NCBI GenBank assembly: GCA_963816975.1
Contig: CAWFMD010000001.1
Coordinates: forward strand, 124,001-188,000
DNA length: 64,000 nt
Direction: 5' to 3'
Source of the DNA: DASRIA01 sp963816975
GTDB lineage: Bacteria > Actinomycetota > Thermoleophilia > Solirubrobacterales > JBBDJG01
The translations under genes and the position numbers were made by a program. This document shows, piece after piece, positions 8,419-17,037 of the stretch. How positions within the stretch are numbered: position 1 is the first letter of the stretch; each line of letters begins with the position of its first letter. Under the pieces are notes generated by a model. That model was not told the DNA's origin and made no database searches. It saw only the letters and a program-made list of their open reading frames with translations.

Positions 8419-8880
8419 ATGATGCGAATCGCCGCCGGATTCGACCACGCGGGCTACCCGCTGAAGGGCACGATCGTGGCCGCGCTCCAGGGAGCCGGGC
8501 ACGATGTCGTGGATTGCGGCACCGACTCCGAGGAGTCGGTCGACTACCCGATCCATGCCGCCCGCGCGGCCGCCCTGGTGTCCGAGGGTGCGGCCGATCT
8601 GGCTGTGCTCGCGTGCGGCTCCGGCACCGGCGTGACGATCGTGGCCAACAAGCTTCCCGGGGTGCGGGCGGTGAACGCGCGCGATCCCGAGGACGCGGAG
8701 ATGGCGCGCCGCCACAACGACGCCAACGTGCTCGCACTGGCCGGTCGCAGGCTCGGGTCCGGGGAGGCGCAGGCGATCATCGACGCCTTCCTGGCGGCGG
8801 ACTTCGAAGGGGGCCGCCACCAGCGCCGCGTGGACCAGATCGCGATGATCGAAAATGGAGCCCCGAAGGAGGCAACTTGA
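8419..8880 (+). CDS. rpiB: Ribose-5-phosphate isomerase B
   Basis: A 153-residue RpiB/LacAB family isomerase, interconverting ribose-5-phosphate and ribulose-5-phosphate in the pentose phosphate pathway. It shows 'GFDHAGYPLK' at the N-terminus and the catalytic loop 'LACGSGTGVTIVANK' with the Cys base of E. coli-type RpiB (mycobacterial enzymes use Glu instead). Two ATG codons in a row (8419, 8422) can serve as the start; the -10-like element favours a leaderless start here. Its TGA overlaps the TTG of glyA, so the two are co-translated, linking pentose metabolism with one-carbon supply. Confidence 0.92.
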   Translation: MMRIAAGFDHAGYPLKGTIVAALQGAGHDVVDCGTDSEESVDYPIHAARAAALVSEGAADLAVLACGSGTGVTIVANKLPGVRAVNARDPEDAEMARRHNDANVLALAGRRLGSGEAQAIIDAFLAADFEGGRHQRRVDQIAMIENGAPKEAT

Positions 8881-10160
8881 CGGACTTGGAACCCGGATAC
8901 TTCAACGAGCCGCTGTCGGCGGTCGACCCGGAGATCGCGGACGTGCTCCAGCGCGAGCTCGAGCGCCAGCAGAACACGCTCGAGATGATCGCCTCCGAGA
9001 ACTTCGTGCCGCGCGCGATCCTCGAGGCCGCCGGTTCCGTGCTCACGAACAAGTACGCCGAGGGCCTGCCCGGCAAGCGCTACTACGGCGGGTGCGAGTG
9101 GGTCGACGTGTCCGAGCAGCTCGCGATCGACCGCGCCAAGGAGCTGTTCGGCGCCGACCACGCGAACGTGCAGCCGCATGCCGGCGCGCAGGCGAACAAC
9201 GCCGTCTACATGGCGCTGTGCGACCCGGGCGACACGATCCTGGGGATGGAGCTCGCGCACGGCGGGCACCTCACGCACGGCATGAAGCTGAACGTGTCCG
9301 GCAAGCTCTACAAGGTCGCCAGCTACCAGGTACGCCCCGACGACCATCTCGTCGACATGGAGCAGGTAGAGCGGCTCGCCAAGGAGCACCGGCCGAAGGT
9401 GATAGTGGCGGGCTGGTCCGCCTATCCGCGCCACCTCGACTTCGCCGAGTTCCGCCGGATCGCGGACGAGGTGGGCGCGAAGCTGTTCGTGGACATGGCG
9501 CACTTCGCCGGCCTGGTCGCGGCCGGCGAGCACCCGAGCCCGATTCCGCACGCGGACGTGGTCACGACCACCACGCACAAGACGCTCGGCGGCCCGCGGG
9601 CCGGCCTGATCCTGTGCACGCAGGACCACGCCCAGGCGATCGACAAGGCCGTGTTCCCCGGCCAGCAGGGTGGGCCGCTGGAGCACATCATCGCGGCGAA
9701 GGCCGTCTGCCTGCGGATCGCGGCGAGCGACACGTTCCGCGAGCGCCAGCGTCAGACGATCGCGAACGCGCGGGCGTTCGGCGAGGCGCTCCAGCAGGGC
9801 GGCCTAGACGTGCTGACCGGCGGCACGGACGTGCACCTGGTGCTCGTCGACCTCGGCATGGACGGGCTCAACGGTCGCGAGGCCGAGGACCGCCTGGCCG
9901 AGGTGGGCATCACCGTCAACCGCAATGCGATCCCGTTCGACCAGCGCCCGCCGATGCAGGCGTCCGGCCTGCGCATCGGCACCCCGGCGCTGACCACCCG
10001 GGGCATGTCCGAGGACGACATGCGCGAGATCGGCGACGTGATCTGCGCAGCCCTCGGCCCGGGCTACGACCACGCACGCCGCGAGGCGCTGGGCGAGCGC
10101 ACGCGGGCGTTGGCGGAGCGGTATCCGCTCTACCCGGCGCTCTCGACAGCCGCGGTCTAA
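8877..10160 (+). CDS. glyA: Serine hydroxymethyltransferase
   Basis: A 427-residue PLP enzyme converting serine and tetrahydrofolate to glycine and methylene-THF. 'LEMIASENFVPRAILEAAGS' is the family's N-terminal signature, and the Schiff-base lysine lies in 'TTTTHKTLGGPRAGLI'. The start is TTG at 8877 with AGGAGG a few bases upstream; it overlaps the rpiB stop. Length and motifs are standard and there is no sign of truncation. The rpiB-glyA pairing is common in actinobacteria. Confidence 0.97.
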   Translation: MTDLEPGYFNEPLSAVDPEIADVLQRELERQQNTLEMIASENFVPRAILEAAGSVLTNKYAEGLPGKRYYGGCEWVDVSEQLAIDRAKELFGADHANVQPHAGAQANNAVYMALCDPGDTILGMELAHGGHLTHGMKLNVSGKLYKVASYQVRPDDHLVDMEQVERLAKEHRPKVIVAGWSAYPRHLDFAEFRRIADEVGAKLFVDMAHFAGLVAAGEHPSPIPHADVVTTTTHKTLGGPRAGLILCTQDHAQAIDKAVFPGQQGGPLEHIIAAKAVCLRIAASDTFRERQRQTIANARAFGEALQQGGLDVLTGGTDVHLVLVDLGMDGLNGREAEDRLAEVGITVNRNAIPFDQRPPMQASGLRIGTPALTTRGMSEDDMREIGDVICAALGPGYDHARREALGERTRALAERYPLYPALSTAAV

Positions 10161-10175
10161 CCGCCAGATCCCCAG

Positions 10176-10203
10176 TTGCACCGCCCGGATTGTCCTTTAG
10201 GAT
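10176..10203 (+). promoter_or_regulatory. Candidate promoter for the FG-GAP protein gene
   Basis: TTGCAC (10176-10181) and TAGGAT (10198-10203) are separated by 16 bases, close to sigma-70 type -35 and -10 elements. They lie in the spacer after glyA and give a leader of about 25 bases before the GTG at 10234. Confidence 0.4.
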
Positions 10204-10233
10204 GGGCGCACGCTCAGATGTGCTCGGCGAGGG

Positions 10234-11847
10234 GTGCGTGAGATGTTCGGTGCGGCACAGAAGTTCTTGATCCCGCTGCTGGTGGCCGGAACGTTCGCGA
10301 CTGCCCAGCAAGCGAGCGCCGTCCGGTCATCGCCTCCGCCGGGCGTCGTGAACCTTGCGACGTATCCGCACCTGACCCTGCAGGGCGAGCCGTTTCTGAT
10401 CATCGGCACGGGCCGCGCGGCTGCGGGGGCGGGCGACGTCAACGGCGACGGGCGCCGTGACACGATCGTCGGCGCACCATCGTCGCGCTTCAACGGGCGC
10501 CCCGAATCCGGTTCGGCGTTCGTGGTCTTCGGAGGGCTTGGTCCCGGCACGCTCGGGCTCGACTCACTCGGCGGTCATGGCTTTCGCATCGACGGCGCGG
10601 CGACCGGAGACGGCGCCGGCTGGGACGTTGCGGGCGCGGGCGACTTAAACGACGACGGCCTCGACGACGTCGTGGTCGGCGCGTTCGGTGCGGACAACAA
10701 CGGGCGGATTGGGTCGGGCTCCGCCTATGTCGTCTTCGGAAAGGCGACCAATGACACGATCGACCTGGCCGCTCTCGGGGCACAGGGCTTTCGGGTGGAC
10801 GGCGCCGCTGCCGGCGACGCGTTCACCTCGTTCAGCCCGCAGCACACGACCCAGGGCGCCGGGGACGTGAACGGCGACGGTGTCGACGACATCGTGATCG
10901 GCGCGGGCTACGCGGCCAACAACGGTCGCACCCGGTCCGGCTCTGCCTGGGTTGTCTACGGCAAGGCTTCCGCGACGATCGTGGACCTCGCGGCGCTGGG
11001 AGACGGCGGCTTTCGCATCGACGGCGCGAGGGAGCAGGACGCGCTCGAGGCGACCGCCGGCGCCGGTGACGTGGACGGCGACGGTTTCGACGACGTGGTC
11101 GTCGGTTCCAAGTTCGCGACCAACGACGCTGGGGAACGGACCGGCAGTGCCGCGGTGGTGTTCGGCGGGCCCGGATCGGCGGACGTCGACCTCGCCGCCA
11201 TCGATTCCAGCGGCTTCCTGATCAAGGGGATCGGCGGTGCGACTGGCGTCGCGGTCGACGGCGCGGGGGATGTGGATCGTGACGGCCTGGCCGACGTGGT
11301 CGTCGGCGCCTCGGCAGCCGGTGGTCCGGGACTGGACCAGTCGGGCGTCGCATTCGTGGTCTTCGGGCGACGCGCGACGCGCCCGGTGGATCTTGCGAAG
11401 CTGCGCCGCGACGGCTTTCGCATCGACGGCGCCGTCTCCCTCGAACGCGTGGGCTTTTCGGTCGCGGGCGCCGGCGACGTGAACCGCGACAGGTTTGCCG
11501 ACGTGGTACTGGGGGCCCCGACCGCGGAGCACAACGGCAGCACGCCGCAGGGGAATTCCGGCTCGGCGTACGTGGTGCTCGGGAGCCGCTCCTACCGCAC
11601 CGTGGACATGGCCTCCGATCCCTACGGGTTCCGCATCGACGGTGGGGACGCGGGCGACGGTGCCGGAACGGACGTCGACGGCGTGGGTGACGTGGACCTC
11701 GACGGCCGGGCGGACGTGATCCTGGGCGCTCCCGACCCGAACGCGCAACCGGGCTCCGCGCACGTGGTTCCCAGCCCTCCCTGCAGGAGAGTGGGGCGAG
11801 GGCGGGGCAACGGCGCCCGCATGCGTGGTTTCTGCGTCGTCGACTGA
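10234..11847 (+). CDS. Exported FG-GAP (integrin alpha-like) beta-propeller protein
   Basis: A 537-residue protein with an N-terminal signal peptide (hydrophobic 'FLIPLLVAGTFATAQQASA', cleavage after the Ala). Seven FG-GAP blades follow, each pairing 'GAGDVNGDGxDDxVVGA' with 'SGSAYVVFG' and 'GFRIDGA'. The DxNxDGxxD loops are calcium-binding sites in integrin-type propellers. The last 30 residues are basic and Cys-containing with no LPXTG or membrane anchor. The start is GTG 10234; an ATG at 10243 is the alternative and does not change the signal peptide. It directly precedes a polysaccharide block, so a role in surface adhesion or polymer binding is plausible but not shown. Confidence 0.85.
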   Translation: MREMFGAAQKFLIPLLVAGTFATAQQASAVRSSPPPGVVNLATYPHLTLQGEPFLIIGTGRAAAGAGDVNGDGRRDTIVGAPSSRFNGRPESGSAFVVFGGLGPGTLGLDSLGGHGFRIDGAATGDGAGWDVAGAGDLNDDGLDDVVVGAFGADNNGRIGSGSAYVVFGKATNDTIDLAALGAQGFRVDGAAAGDAFTSFSPQHTTQGAGDVNGDGVDDIVIGAGYAANNGRTRSGSAWVVYGKASATIVDLAALGDGGFRIDGAREQDALEATAGAGDVDGDGFDDVVVGSKFATNDAGERTGSAAVVFGGPGSADVDLAAIDSSGFLIKGIGGATGVAVDGAGDVDRDGLADVVVGASAAGGPGLDQSGVAFVVFGRRATRPVDLAKLRRDGFRIDGAVSLERVGFSVAGAGDVNRDRFADVVLGAPTAEHNGSTPQGNSGSAYVVLGSRSYRTVDMASDPYGFRIDGGDAGDGAGTDVDGVGDVDLDGRADVILGAPDPNAQPGSAHVVPSPPCRRVGRGRGNGARMRGFCVVD

Positions 11848-11892
11848 GCTGGCTGCGCCGCCACCCGAGGCGCTCTCTAGGCTTGCGCGCCA

Positions 11893-12900
11893 ATGAAGAT
11901 CTGGATCGACATGACCGCGCCTGCGCACCCCGTGGTGTTCAGGCCGATCATCCGGCGCCTGCGCGAGGCAGGCCACGAGGTCGAGCTCACGGCGCGCGAC
12001 TACGCGCAGACGCTCGCCCTGCTCGAGCTGCACGGCATGGAGCACACGGCCTTCGGCGAGCACGGCGGCGCGTCCCGCCTGGGGAAGTTCGGGTCGCTGC
12101 TGTCGCGCGCGCGGGCGATGCGCCGGTTCGGCCGCAAGCGGGGATTCGACCTGGCCGTGGGGCACGGCTCGAACGACCTCGCGATCGCCGCACGGCGGCT
12201 GAAGATCCCGGCCGTGAACATGTTCGACTACGAGTGGGCCACGGTGCAGCACAACATCGGCTGCCGTCCGGCGCGCCGCGTGATCACGCCCGACTCGATC
12301 CCTCCGGAGCGGCTGCGTCGCTACGGCGTCGGCCCTCACAAGCTCGCTCAGTATCCGGGGTTGAAGGAGGAGTACTACCTGGCCGACTTCACGCCCGACC
12401 GCACCCTGCCCGAGCGGCTCGGGTTGAACATGGAGAGGGTGGTCGTGGTCGTCCGGCCACCACCCGACGTGTCGCTGTATCACCGCAAGTCCAACCCGCT
12501 GTTTCCACAGGTTCTGACCCACCTCGGCCGCCATGCGGGCGTCCAGGCCGTGGTGCTGCCGCGCACGGACGCCCAGCGCGAGTACGTGCAGGGTCTGCGC
12601 CTCCCGTCGGTGGTGGTGCCCGAGCAGGCGGTGGACGCCCAGACCCTGGTGGCGGTGAGCGACCTGGTCGTGTCGGCCGGAGGGACCATGAACCGCGAGG
12701 CCGTGGCGCTCGGCACGCCCGTGTACACGACGTATGGAGGTAGGCTTGGGGGCGTCGACGAGGCTCTCATCCGGGAGCATCGCCTGCGCCCCCTGACCGA
12801 TCCCCGAGGACTGGAGCTCGAGAAGAGGAATACCGAGGGGGAGCAGCATCGCCGCGATCCGGCGCTGCTGCTAGACATGATCCTCGGCGCCGTGCCATGA
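11893..12900 (+). CDS. DUF354 family glycosyltransferase-like protein
   Basis: A 335-residue protein of the DUF354 family (PF04007), which has the GT-B fold of UDP-GlcNAc 2-epimerase-like enzymes: 'MKIWIDMTAPAHPVVFRPII' at the N-terminus, 'NMFDYEWATVQHNIG' in the middle and 'VVSAGGTMNREAVALGTPVY' as the donor-binding region near residues 255-280. DUF354 genes commonly lie in surface polysaccharide loci; no reaction is established. A TAGGCT hexamer at 11878-11883 stands 9 bases before the ATG. The stop overlaps the start of the next gene (ATGA), which supports joint expression with the sugar transferase. Confidence 0.8.
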   Translation: MKIWIDMTAPAHPVVFRPIIRRLREAGHEVELTARDYAQTLALLELHGMEHTAFGEHGGASRLGKFGSLLSRARAMRRFGRKRGFDLAVGHGSNDLAIAARRLKIPAVNMFDYEWATVQHNIGCRPARRVITPDSIPPERLRRYGVGPHKLAQYPGLKEEYYLADFTPDRTLPERLGLNMERVVVVVRPPPDVSLYHRKSNPLFPQVLTHLGRHAGVQAVVLPRTDAQREYVQGLRLPSVVVPEQAVDAQTLVAVSDLVVSAGGTMNREAVALGTPVYTTYGGRLGGVDEALIREHRLRPLTDPRGLELEKRNTEGEQHRRDPALLLDMILGAVP

Positions 12901-13667
12901 GCGCGCACAGAACCTCAGTCAAGGAAAGAATCCGGCGGCAGCCGCCACAGCCGTCGCGGGACCCGCTGTCCAAGGCGCCGGCCGAAGCCGACGCGATCGG
13001 GCCGCTCACGCGGGAGTCGCTGGCCGAGCGCTACAAGCAGATGGCGCACGAGGGCCACGAGCACCGGGGCGTGGACACGGCGCTGCGGGCGTTCGACCTC
13101 GGGATCGCCGGCGTCACCCTGGTGGCCCTGTCACCCGCGATCGCCGCGATCGCGATCTCGATCAAGCTCACGTCGGGCGGACCCGTCCTGTATCGCGGCC
13201 GCCGCGTCGGGCGCGCCGGGCGGATCTTCACGATGCTGAAGTTCCGCACGCTCACCCCGGACGCGGAGGCGCGCCTCGGCCCGTACCTGGGGGAGGAGCT
13301 CACGCAGCGCACGCGCACGGAGGTGACGCGTCTCGGCCGCGTGCTGCGCTTTGCCCACCTCGACGAGCTGCCGCAGCTGTGGAACGTGATCCGCGCGGAC
13401 ATGAGCATCGTCGGCCCGCGCCCGATCCGGCCGGCGTTCTTCGAGGAGCTGTGCGAGCAGATCCCGCAGTACTGGCAGCGGCTGGTCGTAGAGCCGGGGC
13501 TGACGGGCTTCGCGCAGCTGCGCATGACGCGTGAGACCTCCTGGGCCGAGAAGCTCGCGCACGATCTCGAGTATGTGGCGGACCGCTCGGTGCGTCTCTA
13601 CCTGCGCGTCTGCGCCGCGACCGCGTGGCGCATCATCTCCAGCCCCGCGCGGGTCCTCAGCCACTAG
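12897..13667 (+). CDS. Bacterial sugar transferase (initiating glycosyl-1-phosphate transferase, PF02397)
   Basis: A 256-residue protein with a hydrophilic N-terminus of about 65 residues, one membrane helix ('LGIAGVTLVALSPAIAAIAIS') and the catalytic domain of WcaJ/WbaP/PglC-type enzymes: 'GGPVLYRGRRVGRAGRIFTMLKFRT', 'RLGRVLRFAHLDELPQLWNVIRADMSIVGPRP', 'PGLTGFAQ'. These enzymes load the first sugar-1-phosphate onto undecaprenyl phosphate at the inner leaflet. The Asp-Glu catalytic dyad in 'HLDELPQ' is intact. Short, so a monotopic PglC-like form rather than the five-helix WbaP form. The start overlaps the DUF354 stop by four bases. Confidence 0.9.
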   Translation: MSAHRTSVKERIRRQPPQPSRDPLSKAPAEADAIGPLTRESLAERYKQMAHEGHEHRGVDTALRAFDLGIAGVTLVALSPAIAAIAISIKLTSGGPVLYRGRRVGRAGRIFTMLKFRTLTPDAEARLGPYLGEELTQRTRTEVTRLGRVLRFAHLDELPQLWNVIRADMSIVGPRPIRPAFFEELCEQIPQYWQRLVVEPGLTGFAQLRMTRETSWAEKLAHDLEYVADRSVRLYLRVCAATAWRIISSPARVLSH

Positions 13668-13669
13668 CC

Positions 13670-15562
13670 ATGTGCGGAATCTGCGGCCTGCTGTCGCTCG
13701 ACGGCGTGCCGGTCGACCCGGGCGTCGTGCACGCGATGAACGAGACGCTCGTGCATCGCGGGCCCGACAGCGGGGGCATGTTCGCCGAGGACTGCGTGGC
13801 GCTGGCCGCCCGGCGCCTGTCGATCATCGACCTGGAGGGCTCCGATCAGCCGGTCGGCAACGAGGACGGCCGCATCCAGGTCGTGCAGAACGGCGAGATC
13901 TACAACTACCGCCAACTGCGCGAGCGCCTGGAGCGCTCCGGCCACCGGTTCGCGACCAACGGGGACACGGAGGTGCTCGTCCACCTCTACGAGGAGCGCG
14001 GCCCCGCGTTCGTGGAGGACCTGCGCGGGATGTTCGCGATCGCCCTGTGGGACAAGCTCGAGCAACGGCTGGTGCTCGCGCGCGATCGCTTCGGGATCAA
14101 GCCGCTCTACTACCGGATCGAGAATCGGATGCTGTCGTTCGCCTCGGAGCTGAAGGCGCTGCTGCGCCAGCCCGAGATGTCGCGCGACATCGACTTGGAT
14201 GCGCTCGAGGCCTACCTCGCCTTCAACTCGATCCCGGCGCCGCTCACGATCTTCCGGGAGGCGCGCAAGCTGCCCCCCGGCCATCTGCTGATCGTCGAGC
14301 GGGGCGAGCCGCGACTGCGCCGCTACGCGCGCCCGCGCCCGGTGGCGGCCGGCCACGAGCGCCCCGAGAGCGAGCAGGAGCTGGCGCTCGAGCTGCGCGA
14401 GCGCCTGCGCGACTCGGTGCGGGCCCACCTCGTGGCCGACGTCCCGGTCGGGGTGATGCTGTCGGGGGGCATCGACTCCTCCGCCCTCACGGCCCTCGCC
14501 GCGCGCGAGAGCTCCTATCGGGTGAGCACTTTCTCGATCGGGTTCGAGGAGCGTTCCTTCAACGAGCTGGAGCTGGCGCGCCGGGTGGCCGAGCTGTACG
14601 GGACCGACCACCACGAGCTGATCCTGCGCCCCGATGCCGTCGAGCTGCTCCCGCGCCTGGCCGAGGCGTTCGACGAGCCGTTCGCGGACTCATCGGCGCT
14701 GCCCACCTACCTCGTGTCCCAGCTTGCCGCCGGCACCGTGAAGGTGGCGCTCTCCGGAGAGGGCGGCGACGAGCTGTTCGGGGGCTACTACACGTACGTG
14801 GCCGACGCGCTCGCTCCGCGGATCGGGCCGCTGGCCTCGGCGCTGCGCCCGCTGGTCGAGCGGCTGCCCAGCTCGTCGTCCAAGGTGAGCCTCGACTACA
14901 GGGCCAAGCGGTTCGCGCGCGCGGCCCACCTGCCACCGCTCGAGCGCCACCACGGGTGGAAGGAGATCTTCGCGCCGGAGGTGCGGGGCGCGCTGCTGGA
15001 CGGGCGGCGCGGCGAGGTCGACCCGCTCGACATCTACCGCGCGCGGTACGCCGAGACCGAGGGCGCCGACGAGCTGGCCCGTCTGCAGGACGTCGACATC
15101 GGCATCTACCTCGCCGACGACCTGCTGGTCAAGACGGATCGCGCCAGCATGGCCCATTCGCTCGAGGCGCGGGTGCCGTTCTGCGATGCCGAGGTGGCGG
15201 AGCTCGCGCTGGCGCTGCCCCGCTCCATGAAGGTGCGGCGACTGGCGAAGAAGAGGCTGCTGCGCGACGCCGTGGCCGGGCTGCTGCCACGCGAGGTCGT
15301 GCGGGGCCGCAAGCAGGGTTTCTCGATTCCGGCGGCGGCCTGGCTGCGCGGCGACCTGCAGCCCTTCGCGCGCGACGCGCTGTCGCCCGCGCGCCTGAGG
15401 TCACAGGGATTCTTCCGGCCCGAGACGGTGACCGCGCTGCTCGACCGCCACACCGCCGGAAAGGAGGACCTCAGCCGCCAGATCTGGGGGCTTCTGATGT
15501 TTTCCCTCTGGCACGACCGGTACGTCGGGCAGGCAATGCCCGGCGCACTGCGAACTGCCTGA
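13670..15562 (+). CDS. asnB: AsnB-type glutamine-dependent amidotransferase
   Basis: A 630-residue asparagine synthetase B family protein. Cys2 after the initiator Met (MCGICGLLS) is the glutaminase nucleophile, and the N-terminal class II domain spans about residues 1-200. The synthetase domain has the PP-loop SGGIDSS at about 265-271 and 'SGEGGDELFGGY'. Classical AsnB makes asparagine; homologues embedded in capsule or exopolysaccharide loci amidate sugars or other carboxylates. The position two bases after a sugar transferase and three before a WecA-like gene favours the second role, but the sequence does not decide it. Confidence 0.88.
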   Translation: MCGICGLLSLDGVPVDPGVVHAMNETLVHRGPDSGGMFAEDCVALAARRLSIIDLEGSDQPVGNEDGRIQVVQNGEIYNYRQLRERLERSGHRFATNGDTEVLVHLYEERGPAFVEDLRGMFAIALWDKLEQRLVLARDRFGIKPLYYRIENRMLSFASELKALLRQPEMSRDIDLDALEAYLAFNSIPAPLTIFREARKLPPGHLLIVERGEPRLRRYARPRPVAAGHERPESEQELALELRERLRDSVRAHLVADVPVGVMLSGGIDSSALTALAARESSYRVSTFSIGFEERSFNELELARRVAELYGTDHHELILRPDAVELLPRLAEAFDEPFADSSALPTYLVSQLAAGTVKVALSGEGGDELFGGYYTYVADALAPRIGPLASALRPLVERLPSSSSKVSLDYRAKRFARAAHLPPLERHHGWKEIFAPEVRGALLDGRRGEVDPLDIYRARYAETEGADELARLQDVDIGIYLADDLLVKTDRASMAHSLEARVPFCDAEVAELALALPRSMKVRRLAKKRLLRDAVAGLLPREVVRGRKQGFSIPAAAWLRGDLQPFARDALSPARLRSQGFFRPETVTALLDRHTAGKEDLSRQIWGLLMFSLWHDRYVGQAMPGALRTA

Positions 15563-15565
15563 CCG

Positions 15566-16762
15566 ATGCCTGATCTGCTCGACGCGATTCTCGCCTTCGC
15601 CCTCGCGCTCGTCGTGGTGTGGATCGCGACGCCTGTCGTGAAGGCGCTCGCCTGGCGCATCGGCGCCATCGACGAGCCGCGCTCGCGCGGGCTCCATCAG
15701 ATGCCCACCGCGCGCCTCGGCGGGGTGGCGATCCTGGCCGGGGTGCTGGCGTCGGGGTTCGTGTTCCTGCCCTCCGACCAGCAGACCACGGGCATCCTGA
15801 TCGGCGCCACGGTGATCGTCGCCGTGGGCGTGGCCGACGACCTGCTCGACCTGTCCGCCGACGTGAAGCTCGCGGGGCAGGTGCTCGCGGCGGTCGTGCC
15901 CGTCGCCGCCGGCGTGCGCGTGGAGACGATGACCCTGCCATTCGTGGGGCACCTCGACCTCGGCGACCTGTCGTACCCGCTGACCGTCATCGGGATCGTC
16001 GCGGTCATGAACATCGTCAACTTCATCGACGGAGTGGACGGTCTGGCCGCGGGCGTGTGCACGATCGCGGCAGTCACGTTCGCGGTGATCGCGCTGTCGC
16101 TTGATCGCAACGCGGCCGGTGTGCTCGCGATGCTGACCGCCGGGGCGGCGCTCGGGTACCTGCGCCACGGATTCCATCCGGCCTCGATCTTCCTGGGCGA
16201 CTCCGGCTCCAACCTGCTCGGCTACATGCTCGCCGGGATCGCCGTCCAGGGTGCCCTGAAGACGAATGCCGTGGTCGCGCTGGTCTTCCCGCTGGTGATC
16301 CTCGCGGTGCCGATCCTCGACTCGAGCTTCGTGATCGCGAAGCGCATCAAGTACGGGCAGCCCGTCTATCAGGCGGATCGCTGGCACTTCCACCATCGCT
16401 TCGCCAACATCGGTTTCTCGCAACGGCGGACCGTGCTCTATCTGTACGGCTGGACGATGGTGCTCGCGATGCTCGCGCTGGCGCTGCGCTTCGTGCCCTA
16501 TTCGGACGACCACGGGAACTTCGATCTCGGGTGGAGCCTCGTGATCGCGGGATTCGCGGCGGCGGCCGTCGCGGCCAGCGTCTACCTCGTGCTGGTGCTC
16601 GAGATCCTGAAGCTGAAGCGCTTCCGCCAGTTCCAGCTGCGCCGCGAGCATGCCCTGCAGGGCGAGCCTCCGCCGGATCCTGCGGAGGTCGACGCCCGCG
16701 TGGCCCATGAGCTCGAGACCGGCGAGTTCGACATCGTGCGCCCGCGCAGGGGACCGCCGTGA
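15566..16762 (+). CDS. WecA/TagO-like UDP-sugar:undecaprenyl-phosphate sugar-1-phosphate transferase
   Basis: A 398-residue polytopic protein (about 10-11 helices) of the MraY/WecA family. Family motifs: 'VGVADDLLDLSADVKLAGQ' (the DD motif for Mg), 'NFIDGVDGLAAG', 'IFLGDSGSN', and the HxHHR-like 'RWHFHHRFANIG' that separates WecA/TagO from MraY. It transfers GlcNAc-1-P (or a similar sugar phosphate) to undecaprenyl phosphate, starting teichoic acid, arabinogalactan or capsule synthesis. It has a charged cytoplasmic C-terminal tail of about 60 residues. The stop overlaps the next gene's GTG (GTGA). Two different initiating transferases in one block imply at least two polymers or a redundant route. 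Confidence 0.9.
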   Translation: MPDLLDAILAFALALVVVWIATPVVKALAWRIGAIDEPRSRGLHQMPTARLGGVAILAGVLASGFVFLPSDQQTTGILIGATVIVAVGVADDLLDLSADVKLAGQVLAAVVPVAAGVRVETMTLPFVGHLDLGDLSYPLTVIGIVAVMNIVNFIDGVDGLAAGVCTIAAVTFAVIALSLDRNAAGVLAMLTAGAALGYLRHGFHPASIFLGDSGSNLLGYMLAGIAVQGALKTNAVVALVFPLVILAVPILDSSFVIAKRIKYGQPVYQADRWHFHHRFANIGFSQRRTVLYLYGWTMVLAMLALALRFVPYSDDHGNFDLGWSLVIAGFAAAAVAASVYLVLVLEILKLKRFRQFQLRREHALQGEPPPDPAEVDARVAHELETGEFDIVRPRRGPP

Positions 16763-17037
16763 GCGCGCGGACCGTGCAGGGGACCGTCGAGTTCATCTGG
16801 GACGACGACGGGCACATGCTCGTCAACCTCGAGCCCGACGACCCCGGCGACCCGCACACCTTCGAGCTGACCGGCGAGCTGCGCGACCGGGTGGCCGACT
16901 CGCTGTCGGAGGGCGCCCGCGTCGAGGTCGAGTTCGAGACCGAGGCCTACGAGGTGCTCGATCCCGACTCCGGCCCCTCGGAGAGCCTGCGCGCCGAGGT
17001 CGTCGCGGTGCGCGTCGTCGGTCAAGCGCGTCCGTAG
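16759..17037 (+). CDS. Small acidic hypothetical protein (92 aa)
   Basis: A 92-residue, strongly acidic soluble protein with a beta-rich look: 'VQGTVEFIWDDDGHMLVNLEPDD', 'ELTGELRDRVADSLSEGARVEVEFETEAYEVLDP'. The GTG start overlaps the stop of the WecA-like gene by four bases, which supports translation as the last gene of the polysaccharide block. No recognised family. Its end overlaps the end of the convergent SDR gene by 16 bases. Confidence 0.55.
   Translation: MSARTVQGTVEFIWDDDGHMLVNLEPDDPGDPHTFELTGELRDRVADSLSEGARVEVEFETEAYEVLDPDSGPSESLRAEVVAVRVVGQARP

Noticed and set aside
10645..12849. 734-codon antisense frame over the FG-GAP and DUF354 genes
   Set aside because: Repeats in it are reflections of the FG-GAP repeats on the other strand; no start signal or family.
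13531..15573. 680-codon + strand frame overlapping asnB
   Set aside because: Arg/Ala/Gly-rich shadow in another frame; the AsnB frame has all catalytic motifs.
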